Shown: positions 28,201 through 37,533, numbered from the stretch's first letter. The stretch is DNA of 64,000 nucleotides from Sclerodactyla briareus (GCA_026419785.1 JAODTK010005076.1:1-64000); one strand, 5' to 3'. Numbers and translations: made by a program. The notes: generated by a model from the letters alone, not told the origin.

Positions 28201-28560
28201 GATACTATTTTCACCTTTGTGTGTATAGTAGATAGGAAACGGCCTAACACGTTACGAGCGCCTGTGGTTAACTAGAACCTGGGCCTACAATGTTGTAGGC
28301 TAGTTAGGGAAAGTTCACATTTCAGCCTAGTGTTATACTACAACGTGTAATGCCCATAGTAGCCTAACGACGCTACTCCATCGATACCAACTTGGGCTTG
28401 ATTTTTTCTCGGAGAAAACGACATAAGAAAGTTAAAAGAAATTCAAGCTGACAGCATATTACTTTGACTTCCCGACGGCAGAATCTCCCAAGCAAATGAT
28501 TTTCAGCTCGTTTTCACTCGGTTTTTCGACATTAGCTGGCATCTTGTCATTACTTTCCAT
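13086..28560 (-). CDS. RABL2: RABL2, Rab-like small GTPase of ciliary transport (whole gene, 8 coding exons)
   Basis: RABL2 is a Rab-like GTPase that acts at the ciliary base and with the IFT-B complex; it lacks the prenylated C-terminal cysteines of true Rabs (family knowledge). The spliced minus-strand exons are 28463-28560, 23276-23305, 20155-20234, 19609-19687, 17712-17824, 16386-16481, 14347-14427 and 13086-13250. All GTPase motifs are visible: the P-loop GDSAVGKS, the switch segment around QPQQLSTYAL, WDTAGQER, ANKID, and the Ser-x-Ala-Asp-Gly of the guanine specificity loop. The product is about 249 residues against 228 in human, and ends Gly-Asp with no cysteine motif. Phases join without conflict once single-base indels in exons 4-7 are allowed. 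The start is the ATG at 28560; upstream in-frame ATGs exist but the encoded sequence there is not family-like. The gene lies downstream of USP47 on the same strand. Identity is secure; whether the indels are real is not known. Confidence 0.93.
13355..13415 (+). repeat. SINE tail fragment
   Basis: GTAAAGCGCCTTAGAGCC followed by GGGCACTAATAAAGG matches the common invertebrate SINE tail wording (GTAAAGCGC..GCACTATAAA) also seen at 35390-35450 and 49215-49300. Confidence 0.5.
13548..13930. repeat. TGACCTTTGACC-type diverged repeat
   Basis: TTGACC/GACCTTTGACC/ACCTCTGTTGACC motifs alternate with AATGGGGAA and CATACCAGATTTC strings, as the left-edge repeat does in reverse orientation. Confidence 0.5.
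14347..14427 (-). CDS. RABL2: RABL2 coding exon 7
   Basis: It encodes FRDAVKKARSYKANPTDFM and then, in shifted frames, DEVF and ELE. Three single-base deletions (C-TTTC, ATG-ACG, AGG-AAT) bring 81 bases to the 84 needed for 28 codons that align with the human segment DAIRLAVSYKQNSQDFMDE. Acceptor TTGCAG, donor GTGAGA. Confidence 0.85.
15355..15440 (+). repeat. tRNA-like SINE head fragment
   Basis: GAGTGGCTGACACAACTGG (A-box-like) and GGGGTTAGAATCCCGG (B-box-like, 15408-15423) lie 45 bases apart, as in polymerase III promoters of tRNA-derived SINEs. C-homopolymer runs follow at 15590-15640. Confidence 0.45.
16386..16481 (-). CDS. RABL2: RABL2 coding exon 6 (G5 loop)
   Basis: The exon reads DYKVTQKNFNFGK, then HNMPFYFVS, then ADGTNVVK, matching the C-terminal GTPase core. 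Two single-base deletions (after GGAAAG, and in TCTGGG) explain the frame changes; adding two bases gives exactly 33 codons with the leftover base of exon 5. Acceptor CTTCACAG, donor GTTAGT. Confidence 0.88.
16905..17290. repeat. Dispersed repeat, inverted partner at 55330-55760
   Basis: AATGAACATCAATGATATTGA, AGTCAAAATTACAGCACTCAA (shortened here to fit) and GACCTAATACTATTCC recur in reverse complement near 55690, 55600 and 55480. About 390 bp; no coding capacity recognised. Confidence 0.78.
17712..17824 (-). CDS. RABL2: RABL2 coding exon 5 (NKxD, G4 motif)
   Basis: VFD opens the exon, then ITYKNLPTWYKELKE follows in frame, then YRPEIPC and AANKID in another frame. The Val-Thr-Arg stretch after VFD lacks about three bases and shows a false TAG; a further shift lies in the AAAGAAAGAA stretch near 17765. 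Acceptor CCACAG, donor GTAAGA. Confidence 0.86.
19011..19291. repeat. 2.4-copy tandem repeat, unit about 117 bp
   Basis: TGTCCCGATTCAGCTT starts copies at 19012, 19123 and 19233; each continues with a TCGAxGGxGCAAA string and ATTGCAAACATCCAT, and the first two with AGCTTTGTTTATTCAGTCG. Copies are about 90% alike. Confidence 0.88.
19609..19687 (-). CDS. RABL2: RABL2 coding exon 4 (DTAGQ, G3 motif)
   Basis: The exon encodes FWDTAGQER and, in a second frame, LHPSYYHKAHACIL. One base is missing in the T-run after the ER codons (TTA for TTTA), which brings 79 observed bases to the 80 expected. The acceptor is TTTGCAG and the donor GTGAGT. Confidence 0.88.
19836..20030 (-). mobile_element. LINE reverse-transcriptase 3' end fragment
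   Basis: On the minus strand RYSFWQKVIDEWNSLPADM is the C-terminal motif of many non-LTR retrotransposon ORF2 proteins (R..FF..RVI..WNSLP). The reading frame is broken afterwards. It lies in RABL2 intron 3 and is truncated. Confidence 0.65.
20155..20234 (-). CDS. RABL2: RABL2 coding exon 3 (switch I region)
   Basis: The exon reads QPQQLSTYALTLFRYETRVD and then GEEVTV, between acceptor CCAACAG and donor GTGAGT. Its 80 bases are one base, 26 codons, one base, which fits its neighbours exactly. The segment QPQQLSTYALTL is a RABL2 signature that separates it from ordinary Rabs. No indel. Confidence 0.94.
21019..22980. mobile_element. Possible hAT-like element in RABL2 intron 2
   Basis: CAGGGCTTCCCTTAACTTTT followed by CACTCGCCCGACGGGCTAGTG at the left; the right end reads, in reverse, CAGGGCTCGAAATAGGCAGT. 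The ends share CAGGGCT only, and the flanks (TTACATGT, CATGTTAC) are not a clean duplication. The pairing of these two ends is a guess. Confidence 0.4.
23276..23305 (-). CDS. RABL2: RABL2 coding exon 2 (30-nt microexon)
   Basis: This 30-base exon reads LVERFLMDG between a TTGCAG acceptor and a GTATCC donor. Its first base completes the Lys codon of exon 1 and its last two bases (TA) join the T of exon 3 to make Tyr. The human protein has the matching segment LMERFLMDGF here. The frame is intact. It is too short for any ORF caller and was found by searching for the missing segment. Confidence 0.9.
24133..24905. repeat. Palindromic element with a second direct copy of one arm
   Basis: AAGTGCCCCTATGAAATGAG (24138) and CTCATTTCATAGGGGCACTT (24193) form an inverted pair about 35 bases apart. 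The sequence after the right arm (24190-24370) recurs as a diverged direct copy at 24735-24905: both contain CTCATTTCATAG.GGCACTT, ATCGCCACCAAAT and a CACTTCACATA string. Confidence 0.82.
25189..26506. mobile_element. Non-autonomous hAT-like element, 1.3 kb, with empty site in window
   Basis: Ends are CCAGGCTCGAATTAA and TTAATTCGAGGCCTG, an inverted pair. Flanks are GACGCTAC (25181-25188) and GACTCTAC (26507-26514), an 8-bp target duplication with one mismatch. The paralogous site at 28369-28376 reads GACGCTACTCCATCG without the element, directly showing an insertion. The 8-bp duplication and CAGG-type ends are hAT hallmarks. No transposase frame is evident; the interior holds short GCCGTCG/TTGCCCTC repeats. 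Confidence 0.85.
26604..26700 (-). pseudogene. Duplicate of RABL2 first coding exon, start codon lost
   Basis: 97 of the 98 bases of RABL2 exon 1 are repeated here inside intron 1, with the donor GTAATA kept. The ATG is TTG here, and similarity stops exactly at that codon. The P-loop Val is Ile (GDSAIGKS). An internal in-frame ATG (MPANVEK) is preserved, so use as an alternative first exon cannot be excluded, but a dead copy is more likely. Confidence 0.85.
26940..27092. repeat. Inverted repeat arm (partner 30538-30695)
   Basis: TGGTCCTTATTTACCTGAAT and GACAAAATTTTGGATTTGC recur in reverse complement at 30538-30695. The arms are about 85-90% alike and enclose RABL2 exon 1. Confidence 0.88.
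27540..28020. repeat. Dispersed repeat, copy 2, with a partial third copy of one end
   Basis: Shares GTGCGGCATCGAAAATGC and GGCAATCAATTTATGG with 3170-3560. The GAGACGACGG..TGCCACCTGG stretch at 27565 resembles GGCGATGAGGTTAAGTCTACC at 27860, so part of the unit is repeated within it. Confidence 0.7.
28463..28560 (-). CDS. RABL2: RABL2 coding exon 1 (start codon, P-loop)
   Basis: This exon encodes the N-terminus and ENELKIICLGDSAVGKSK, the G1 nucleotide-binding loop. The donor is AA|GTAATA, leaving two bases of a Lys codon that exon 2 completes. The frame is intact. A near-identical copy of this exon without its ATG lies in intron 1 at 26604-26700. Confidence 0.93.
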
Positions 28561-29576
28561 GGCTTCAAAGAAAATATGTGCGGTTTGCAGTGCATTTTGG
28601 AAAATTAAAGGCCATATCCCAAAGCCAATGGTTTTCATCAACTTTGAAAAATGAAGGCGCTGTCTGATTATCTATCGGCTGTCGGTCAGGACTTTACGAT
28701 CGATTATACCCTACCTTGAGAACCGTCGAAATTCTTTTGAATAAGACAAACACCAGATTTGACATCATCTTAATAATTGCGACATACCAGTAAATACTAC
28801 CAATAAAAATGTTATTCTCGAGGTCCTACCCATTTCCGTATACGTGTCCTCAGAGTCGGCGGTACCGTCTATAGATATATATAATTCAAGAAAGGAAGTA
28901 GCCCAGCAAACCTGTATAAAACGAAAAACGTTTGACAATTTTTGAAAAGGTTTGTAAGAATGTTTTTCACACCGTTAATGCGGTGTTTTAAAACCTATTT
29001 TCATGACCGTTTTTCATGGACGTACATGTTTTCACAAGCGTATAACAATGTTATTGTTGTCCATAAATATAAATGTTGTCAAATATTTTTTTGGAAACAT
29101 AGGCTACTAGTTATTACTTATTACACCCACAGTCCACAACATACTAGAATATGAGACGGACACTTTTATTCATATTTCATAATTTTTCCATCCAATATAT
29201 ACATATAAATATATACAAACATATAGAGACATGACAGGGGACTGGACCTTCAAGGTTCTGCTTGCCATAAAGGCAATGGTCCTGTGAATATGATGGAGTT
29301 TTGCGCTTCCCATTCATTACATTAGGCTATGACCGTCATTAAGACACCAAGGGACCTATTATTTCAGCTGACCGGCTAGGCTGACAAGGCACGATCGGCT
29401 ATTAACAAAATTTGTCATGTGACATTAGGGGGGGAACCATCATTACGTGTCCCCTCTAATACAAATTCAATGTAAAATGTTGTTTTAGTTTAAATCTTTG
29501 GTCCGAACAAACTATGCTTCGATTTGATTAACAAGTGGTAACGACCTGCGGAAATCGTTTTCACAAAATATTGAAG
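28561..29576. other. Upstream flank of RABL2
   Basis: This should hold the RABL2 promoter and 5' untranslated region. No TATA box or CpG island stands out. 28920-29040 has GTTTTTCACACCGTTAATGC wording reminiscent of the repeat at 51720-51780. Confidence 0.35.
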
Positions 29577-29698
29577 AATGAATGAAAGTCTAAGTGAATA
29601 TTTTTCTTTCGTCTTTCCTCTCCATCATGGCGCAAATGCAACACTGTGTAGAGTCTGTGGGCGGCGTTTGGCGGCCGATTCCTCGAATTTATCACACA
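29577..29698 (+). CDS. Possible BED-type zinc-finger first exon
   Basis: From the ATG at 29580 the plus strand reads MNESLSEYFSFVFPLHHGAN, then ATLCRVCGRRLAADSSNLSH, and reaches a GTAAGA donor. An aromatic pair followed by C-x2-C and SSNLxxH is the BED zinc-finger pattern of hAT transposases and ZBED genes; the final His would be in the next exon. I could not find that exon. It might be a domesticated or autonomous hAT fragment. Low confidence because it is 40 codons long. Confidence 0.35.
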
Positions 29699-30149
29699 AG
29701 TAAGATTTACATATCTCACGAGCATTTGCTAAAACTCAAATTCGTATGTGGGATTCTGATGTCCCTTTTTTCACATGTCATATATGTAGCATTTCGGTCA
29801 CATGCAGACCGTGATTGACCTCTAACAATTAACAATACATCTTGAATCGAACTATAAAATACAACAAATAACCAGGGGACAAAGAATAACTATTGAACAG
29901 TCCCCGGGATAAAATATGGTATATCCTTCATTGCAGTAAGAGGAATGCAAGGAGTCACCAAGAAGCTGTTTTCCTATCATCAATAGTCAAGTTCCTGGAC
30001 CAAAGCTGGGGAAAGCAGTATAATGGGAGTGATTCAGAGCGTGTAACTCGGAGCGGATCAACTTAAACACGAGAGTGTTGTATTAACAACAAAATTAGAG
30101 GTCACCTGAACTCTCAACTCGTTTATGAACGCATGCATAAAATACAGTT

Positions 30150-30556
30150 AAAGGACAACTGGCAAGATGATATTTTTTACAGGCTAATTATAATTTAATG
30201 GATCTGTTGTCTTTCTCTCAACAAAAGTAACCATCACCTACCAACCCACTATACACTACAAGCATCCTTCCCCATAGACTAATGCTTTTCGAATTGAAAT
30301 TAATGTTTGAATTTCATGACAAACGATAAATGTGTTGCAGGGTTGCAAGTAATGACATCATTTATTCTCGCATGAAGGGATGCATTCCGATCTTTCGCAA
30401 TACACAACTTACACATGCTTCACAATACACAAACTCAAATAACTATAACTCTCAATACGGAAAGTCCTATGCACTTACGGTTTGGACTGCGCTTCAGTTT
30501 ATATCCAGCTATCAAATAAGGCCCATGTTTAAATCATCCTCAGTTGTCCTTTCAAT
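30150..30556. mobile_element. Possible MITE with AAAGGACAACTG ends
   Basis: TTAAAGGACAACTGG at 30151 and CAGTTGTCCTTTCAA at 30540 are inverted. The same terminal wording ends the repeat at 26940-27090. No target duplication is clear. Confidence 0.4.
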
Positions 30557-30695
30557 GGTGCAAATTCCTATGGCAAATCCAAAATTTTGTCGTTTCCTCC
30601 CGAAAATGCCGAGGGTGGACTTTATAACAAATTCGGGGAAATTCAGGTAAATAAGGACCATTGAAAATGTAAGAGAATTTCCATGATCGCATCGG
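30538..30695. repeat. Inverted repeat arm (partner 26940-27092)
   Basis: GCAAATCCAAAATTTTGTCG and ATTCAGGTAAATAAGGACCA are the reverse complement of the arm at 26940. A (ATT)n microsatellite follows at 30700-30772. Confidence 0.88.
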
Positions 30696-30784
30696 GCTCT
30701 TTATTATCTCTATTATTATTATTATAATTATATTTATTATTATTATTATATAATTATTATTATTTATTAAAAACGCATAACTAA

Positions 30785-30975
30785 GTGTTTAAACCTACAG
30801 ACCGGTGTTCTTTTCTGACACCATTTGTTCTAATGTCACGATTACGGCTCCACTATTAAAACTTCACAATTGACAGGTTTTGGAGATTTAATTAGCAAAT
30901 ACTTGACCTTCATGGTTTAAACATCTAAATATTGTTCAATAGGTGTCCTTGGCCCGTTAAAAATAGAGACATCTT
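30785..30975. repeat. Dispersed repeat, inverted partner at 51575-51775
   Basis: CAATTGACAGGTTTTGG, CATGGTTTAAAC and TTAAAAATAGAGACA here match, in reverse complement, CCAAAACCTGTCAATTG, GTTTAAACCATG and TGTCTCTATTTTTAA at 51580-51700. Each copy abuts an (ATT/AAT)n tract. Confidence 0.85.
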
Positions 30976-32119
30976 TATAAAAAATCTCATCCTAGTTGTT
31001 GAAACAGTTTATGAACGTTGTTCGGGAACATTATTTGAGAACATAAAATTGTTCCTCTACTCTGATTATCGTGCTACAGCAGTAAGATTGCAGGAAAAAT
31101 CCCCTGAACTCGCTTACGAAATCCACTCGGACACGCGGGCGGGGCGGGAAAAAATCGCTACATGATCGATTCGAGAAAAACGGCCCGCCGCCCGCCGTGG
31201 CCTGGATTGGTCCTCCATTGAATAAAACGATAGAGCGATTTTAGACGCCCGCCCGCCCGCCCGCCTGCGTCATGGAACGCGGCCTACTTTACCCTCATGG
31301 CCATTTTGGGCCCCCAACTTAAATCCTCTCACTTTTCATTCTTCCCACCTTTTCTAATTTTCCCACCATTTTTCCCTCTTTTTAAGCCGCTCACCCCTAC
31401 AAAACTAAACCTACCCTCCTCCTTCATTCCACGTTTTTTTCCAAGCCTTCCGATTTCCCGATCCACCCTCGCGATCTTTTTGGGGGCACTTGCATGATGA
31501 AACCCCACGATACAGCGGCTCGGAGCGACTGGATCTGAGTAGGTCTGTAACGTTGGCGTGATTGGTCAAAAGTTTTGTTGTTCAAGTTTATCCATATTTA
31601 TGCTCACAGATCGATTGCAGTTCATTGTTATGTTCATGTGTGACCATCGGTTATTGGGTTGTTGTCATGAGCGATAATCTTCATTGTTATTATTAGAGAG
31701 TGTTGGGCAGCGACCTCCATCTTGGGATGCCCGGCACACCTTTTTTTCTGTCATAAGATCTTGGGTTTCACTTTCGTATTCGCATTCTCATGCCCCACAG
31801 CAGTGGACTTGAAACTCTTAATATATAGCCGAACGGGACAGTCCTTTGAACTTCCAGGCTTTGTAAAGTGCGATCAGTGGAGCACATAATGTGCAAAATG
31901 TTGTGTGTGAGGGAAGGGGGTTGTGAGCTTCTGGGGAGGGCCGAAATTCCTGTGTGAAAACATCGATGGGAGCATCGCCAGAAAGTGGAGGTTATATCCT
32001 CCCGTCCATATGAATGGAAATTTCATGACCACCAGACTTCACATTCCATCTTTGAGGAACTCGGGGGGCACTCCATGGACTTGTGCACAAGGCTGTGTAC
32101 TTAAATATTTTTTCATCTA
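30976..32119. other. Non-coding stretch with a GC-rich segment
   Basis: 31180-31270 is rich in CGCCCGCC repeats, standing out from the A+T-rich surroundings. No CpG-island gene start was recognised next to it. The rest is unassigned. Confidence 0.4.
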
Positions 32120-32645
32120 ATCTACTTTGACAATCCTGTTGAACCAACAGATGGTCTCTGGTATGACCCAACGTTAGGCTCTGTAATAACCTAACATAGC
32201 TCTGGTATGAACGAACACTAGCCCTGGTATGAGCCTAAAATTATCTCAATTGTCTCTGGTTCGACCAAACAATGGCCTTTGCCATGACCACAACAACTGT
32301 CTCTGGTATGAGGCAGACAAGGTCTCTGGTATAACCAACCAAGAGTCTCTAGTATAACCCACACTGTCTTTTCGGCAAATGACCATAAAAGTGTTTCAGT
32401 TTGAGCAAATGATGGCTCCCATTATTACCCAACATTGTTATTGATATGATTTAACAATGGCCTCTAGTATGACCCAACAGTGGTCTTCATTACGACCCCA
32501 CAATGGTCCCCATCAGGACACAACAATGTCCCATGACACAACAATGGTATATGGTATCACCAACTTGTCTCCCGACTTGCCAGTCAATGACCTCTCGTAT
32601 GACCCAATCTGGATTTCTGGACTGACAACGGCAGGATTAACGGAC
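32120..32645. repeat. Diverged minisatellite, unit about 23 bp
   Basis: Units such as GTCTCTGGTATGACCCAACA repeat about 20 times with heavy drift (TCTCTGGTATAACCAACC, CCTCTAGTATGACCCAAC). Confidence 0.8.
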
Positions 32646-32979
32646 TAACCTGGGTGTGTGAATCCCATAGCAACATATACTGAGCCCCATACGCACGAAA
32701 AATCACCCACTTCCATCCTTTGCATGGCAATCAATCTGATGATTCTTCACCACCCGCGACCCGACTATACATCTCTCCCAATCGGAATAGACATAGTCAG
32801 TATTGGGTGATTAAGAACCAACGGATTAAAGTGGGAGTGATGAAACCAGGCCATGGGTGGCAAAAACTGCAAGATTGATAGCCCGATGCCCAGGGCGGGG
32901 GATCTGTGTCAATATTTGGGGGGGGGGGGGGGGGACATGTGAGGCTAGTCCCACTGAGCGAAGCGCCACCATTGGTGGC

Positions 32980-33890
32980 GCGGAACGTTTCAAGCTAATT
33001 TTTTCGTTTTCAAGAGCCCCTAGATTGCAGGAAACGCCTTCCGGGCCTATGGCAGTAAGTAACCTCCCTAAAACTGACAATAAATTCCCGATTGTTTTTC
33101 CAAGAAACATTTTCGAAAAAACTGATCGATGTTCATTCCGTGCAATTCGGGCCATGCACTATACGGTTGGACGCGTAGGGTACCAGGAAAATTTCGTATT
33201 TCCGAGAACTCCCAGATGCAGAAAACGGCACTTCCCCGATCAGTTATGGCAGTAAGCAACGCCCTGAAACTGGTCATATCTGCCAGAAATTTATATATCA
33301 AAGAACCTTCCTGAAGGACTGTTCGATTTTTATGCCTCACAATGCGGGCCACATTAGTGGACGCTTATGAATACATAGGCCAATCACAATCCCCCCCAGA
33401 TTGCATGAAAACGCACTTCCTGGGCAGTCATGGCAATTAGCAACGTCCCAAAAATTGGCATGATCGCAAAGAATTATATTCAAGAAACGGTTCCTTGGAG
33501 GAACTGATCGATGTTCATTCATTACACTTCCCGCCACGATCAGTGGTCGCGTAGAGTACAAGGAAATTTTGAGCCTGGCGACCCCCCCAGATTGCCGGAA
33601 ACGGGACTCCCGGGTCTTATGACAGTTAGCAATATCCCTGAAATTGACATAAACTTCCCGAAATTATATCTCAAGAAAACGCTCTTGAAGGAACTGATCT
33701 ATGCTTATTCATTAAAATTCCCGCCACCCAATGTCTTAAAAACAGACCTCCCCTCCCCCCAACCCAGATTTTGCAGAGAGCGGCACTTCTCCGGGCGTTA
33801 TGGGCAGTAAGCAGCATCACCGAAATTGACAATAAATTTCCGATCGATGTTAATTCTTACATTGTCTTCATCGTGGCCCGCATTCCGATC
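32980..33890. repeat. Tandem repeat, unit about 188 bp, about five copies
   Basis: The anchor GCAGTAAGCAAC (with variants) occurs at 33051, 33249, 33434, 33622 and 33804. Each unit also holds a CAGATTGCAGGAAACG-like stretch before it and GAACTGATCGATGTTCATTC after it. Copies differ by many indels. A G14 run precedes at about 32919-32933. Confidence 0.85.
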
Positions 33891-34674
33891 CTACCATAGC
33901 CCTAACTTTTTAGTGGTCTTCCACGAAGGACCCTTCCAATTGGATGAAAAGTTGCTCGCATCTTGAAATTTTGCTTGAACATCATTGTCCTGGAAAATGT
34001 ACAATATTTTCGGGCAATTTTATTAAAAGGAAATGAGCAGTCACCATTAAATTCGGTCATTTTTCCAGATTTGTGTCCCGTTCCAAATTTTCGTCAGAAA
34101 ATGTTCATGTCTCCAGAATCGTTCCGCCCCGCATCGCGCCTTTAGTGGCCCTCGTCCACTCACGAAACCTCCTTAGGATGTGCACGAACACTTGCCCTGT
34201 TGTTTTTCGTTGCCTATAGCTTTCTTCAAAAAGCAGCAGGCTGGCAAAGCCATAAGGCAGTCTGAACACAAAGGATCAGAACTTCAGAAGTAGACTCGAA
34301 CTCTAGCTATTGGTTGTGTGCAGTGTTAAGAAATGGGCAGTTGGTTCCATCATTGTTGTAGTGGGGAGGGGTTCACATGAACCACGTCCCAAGCAAATTC
34401 TCCTTGTGGCCTACCCATGTTCACCCACTTGAAGATGGCACGTTATGGAGAAAAGTATATTTGAATTAGAATCGACAAAGTTATTTATACATGGGCCTAC
34501 TGTATTAAACATGTAACAGCAATGATAGAATCAGCGCGCATCGCGACTTTTTTGCAATTCGGCCTTCCTCAACTAAAATTAAGCATCTGATAAAATATGA
34601 GGTTTAGACCCTTGTGTTCTGGCAGTACTGTACATATGATTATAGGAATTTTTTAACCATTCAGTCCGAAAAAT

Positions 34675-34846
34675 ATTGGGGGGGGGACATTTGATATATG
34701 TTCCCCCCACCAAAAAATATTGGGGGGCCATGTTCCCCCCGTCCCCCGGGTATCGCCGCCCATTCCGATTTTTTTGGCCAGACGATAAAGATCGCCCTCT
34801 GTGGTTATGGGTGTGGGTATCTGAAACACAACCCCCCCCCCCCCCG

Positions 34847-34878
<32 letters not shown>

Positions 34879-34960
34879 ACCCCCCTTTTTTCCCGAAAAA
34901 AAAAAAAGATTGGGGAACAAAAAACAAAAAAAAAATTTTTTTTTGGAAACTATTTTAACG
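34675..34960. repeat. Inverted/low-complexity segment with very long C run
   Basis: AATATTGGGGGGGGACA and CCCCCCACCAAAAAATATT form an inverted pair at 34675-34720; a C tract of nearly 30 with a shorter one before it spans 34832-34878, then A and T runs. Base calls here are unreliable. Confidence 0.7.
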
Positions 34961-37283
34961 TCAGACTAATTTTGTTATACAGTTGTAAACAGTTCAAAAC
35001 CTCCCTCTAACAAATTTGCTCAAGTGGGTGGTTTTGTTTTTCCTACTTTATATGCAAGGCAGCACACACAACAAGATTAGGGAATGTTTTTTTTATATGA
35101 TGTGGCCTGACCCCCTCTTCTTCTAGGCATCAAGTTTGCATAGTCCTCTGCCAGCAGGTGATGAATCCCCGGTTATGACCCAACAACAGTCCTGGATAAT
35201 ACAGGCAATCAAATAGCTTGGGTAGGAGGATCTCACAACCTCAGCATAGCGTCGCTTAGAGCACCCTCTTGCCAGGCGAGGAAAAGGGCTTCAGTCCTAG
35301 TCCAGTCATACTAAAGACTTTAAATAATGTACCTGTTACCTTCTTGCAGTGGTCTCAGCATTAATTATAATAAAATAATAATAATAATACATTTATATAG
35401 TGCTAAATACAACTCACAAAGAGCAACGATCTGAAGCGCTTTACAAATTATGATTCAAGAAAGCCTGATTGAAGATCTAAGTCTTCAGTCCCGACCGCTG
35501 CAGAATTTTTGCATAGCCAGGGGGAGAGCCTTCCAATAATGTGAAGCAACTTTTACTTAGAGACTGGAGCAGGGAAAAACGATGAGTAGGCAATTGGCTG
35601 TTGGCCACCTGCAAAAGATTATCCCAATTTCCACGATGAGGGTGCCACCAAAGAGGCATACCCTTACTGCATGCCCCTGGTGAGGGCTTCACAGCTGACA
35701 ATCAGGGCAGTATTTAAGGCAGCACCCTTAGGTTCGATTCTCTGCTCGGCAAGTATATCACAGGGTAAAACATACAACGAAAAGAAGAGAAGGAATGCTT
35801 GATTATATATAATTTTCATTCTTCATTTCTCTCTGCATAACACGAGACCACCGTGACTGCCCAAATCTGTAGAAATTAGGGGCAGTGACAATGTCTACAA
35901 ATTTATATTTACCAAATTATCACATATGCTTTCTTATTCATAAAATTACGAAACACTATCTCAGTAATCCACAACCTTACCTGCTGCATGAATGAAGCGG
36001 AGAAAAAATTTTCATTCCTTCTTACTACCCAAAAAGTTATTTGACATGTCTCTGCGCCTACCAAAAAGCATGAGAAGAAAGCACAAGTCTTGCTGCTGGC
36101 TTTTGAAGATTAGTCCATTACTTCCACCTGGCTCGTTATCTAGCAAAATAGGAAGCATTCAAGAGTGCCTGCCTCCCGTGGTGAAGCACCCCCCCCCCCA
36201 TACCCCAACGGTGGTTCATTGGTGAAGGTGGCCATTAATTCTTTTACACTTGACCCTCAACCCCTCAGGTCTTCAAATCACTTGCACTCCCTAGGCAGAA
36301 AGCCCTTACTCAATTGTCCCCAGAGAGCCACTATCAACCCCCACTGCCCTTTTTTTCGAAGACAGCTAGTGTTGCAATAAATTCCCACCCCAACTGCCGT
36401 AGGGACCCGCGGTTGTCTACAAGGATCATAAATCTTCGGACCAGAGTCACGGTCGCAAGAGTAACAACCACCAAGGACAATCTTGTTTACTTCCAGCCCA
36501 TTGTTGGTCGTAAACAGCGGCATAAATCTGCCATGACACAAGCTACGTCATTAGCAGGGAAGGGCGGATTGTTCTCTCTGGGGCGACTTTTGCCTCAATG
36601 TGACTTTCAAAACACACATCTTAATAGTCACCTTTGTGACTGACCATTTTGGGAAGTGATGCACGTGTTGAGTCCGCTTAGGATTTACAGACCCCCATCT
36701 GACTGACCATGCCTGAGGTATTGGGAGGGGGGGGGGGGGGGGGGGGGGGGGGATGGGGGGAGGGGGGTGCATCATGCAATTGACAAGTACATGAGGCAGG
36801 ACTTTTTATATTAAATGGTTTAAAAGTGTTACATGGAAATATAACTTAACCGCGTAGTAAAAAGCTTTCGTACCGAGAAATGCAAGGCTGCTTCACGTCT
36901 GTTACTCCCCCACCCGATGGTTATGATGGTTCATCGGCCAAGGTAGTGAATGTTACTTTCAAGGATTCATGTTGTATTCATGGCTGGCTCTACTGTCATC
37001 CTAAGTGATGGGATTAATTAATCCAATCCCAAAAATGTCAGAACCCAAGTTTCAACATCACATGCAGGTCAAAATCTACAGCTCAGCTCCCACATGTACC
37101 CTTATGTAATATACCATCAAGGAACGTTTTTGACAGTTATTCAACCAGTGGTGTTTCAAATTTCAGTATTCCTCACTTGCTTGCCAAATAATTGACGAGG
37201 GAGCCACAAAGTAGCTAATAATCTGGTCATGTAATTGACGGCCAGCAATAATTTGCCATTTGAGAGTTAATCAGAAAGAGTTG
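34961..37283. other. Intergenic stretch with SINE fragments
   Basis: 35390-35450 (TTTATATAGTGCTAAATAC, GAAGCGCTTTACAAATTA) is a SINE-tail fragment in minus orientation; 35715-35755 contains the B-box-like GGTTCGATTCTC. G26 lies at 36727-36752. No gene recognised; open frames at 36.2-36.6 kb overlap on both strands and look random. Confidence 0.45.
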
Positions 37284-37291
37284 GTTCTCAC

Positions 37292-37533
37292 AGGGCTGGA
37301 ATTAAGGTTTTATGAGGGCAGGCCATTTTTTCACTTGTTTTTTTTCAAGGGCACGTCATTGAACTGTCAGGGCACCAAGGCCAAAAAGAGAAAATGTATT
37401 GGTGGTTCAATGTTTTATTTTGGGTGGAAATGAGGCCAAATGGCTTGAAAGGAGAGCAATTTTTTTAGGGCACTAATGCCATAGCCCAAAATCCGATGGC
37501 CATGGCCTTGTGGCCTCCAGTTAATTCAGCCCT
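37292..37533. mobile_element. 242-bp hAT-type MITE with perfect 8-bp target duplication
   Basis: AGGGCTGGAATTAAG at one end and CAGTTAATTCAGCCCT at the other are inverted. Both flanks are GTTCTCAC (37284-37291 and 37534-37541). The interior alternates GGGCA/TGCCC-type and purine-rich stretches and has no coding capacity. Confidence 0.88.

Larger units (their letters stand above)
25035..28559. repeat. Direct duplication: 25035-25188 + 26507-26700 versus 28215-28559
   Basis: The stretch from intron 1 through exon 1 of RABL2 (28215-28559) recurs in the same orientation about 1.9 kb lower. Shared runs include TAATGCCCATAGTAGCCTAA and the exon itself. The lower copy is split by a 1.3-kb hAT-like insertion. 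Between the copies lies about 1.5 kb of unrelated sequence, including a dispersed repeat at 27640-28020. Confidence 0.88.
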
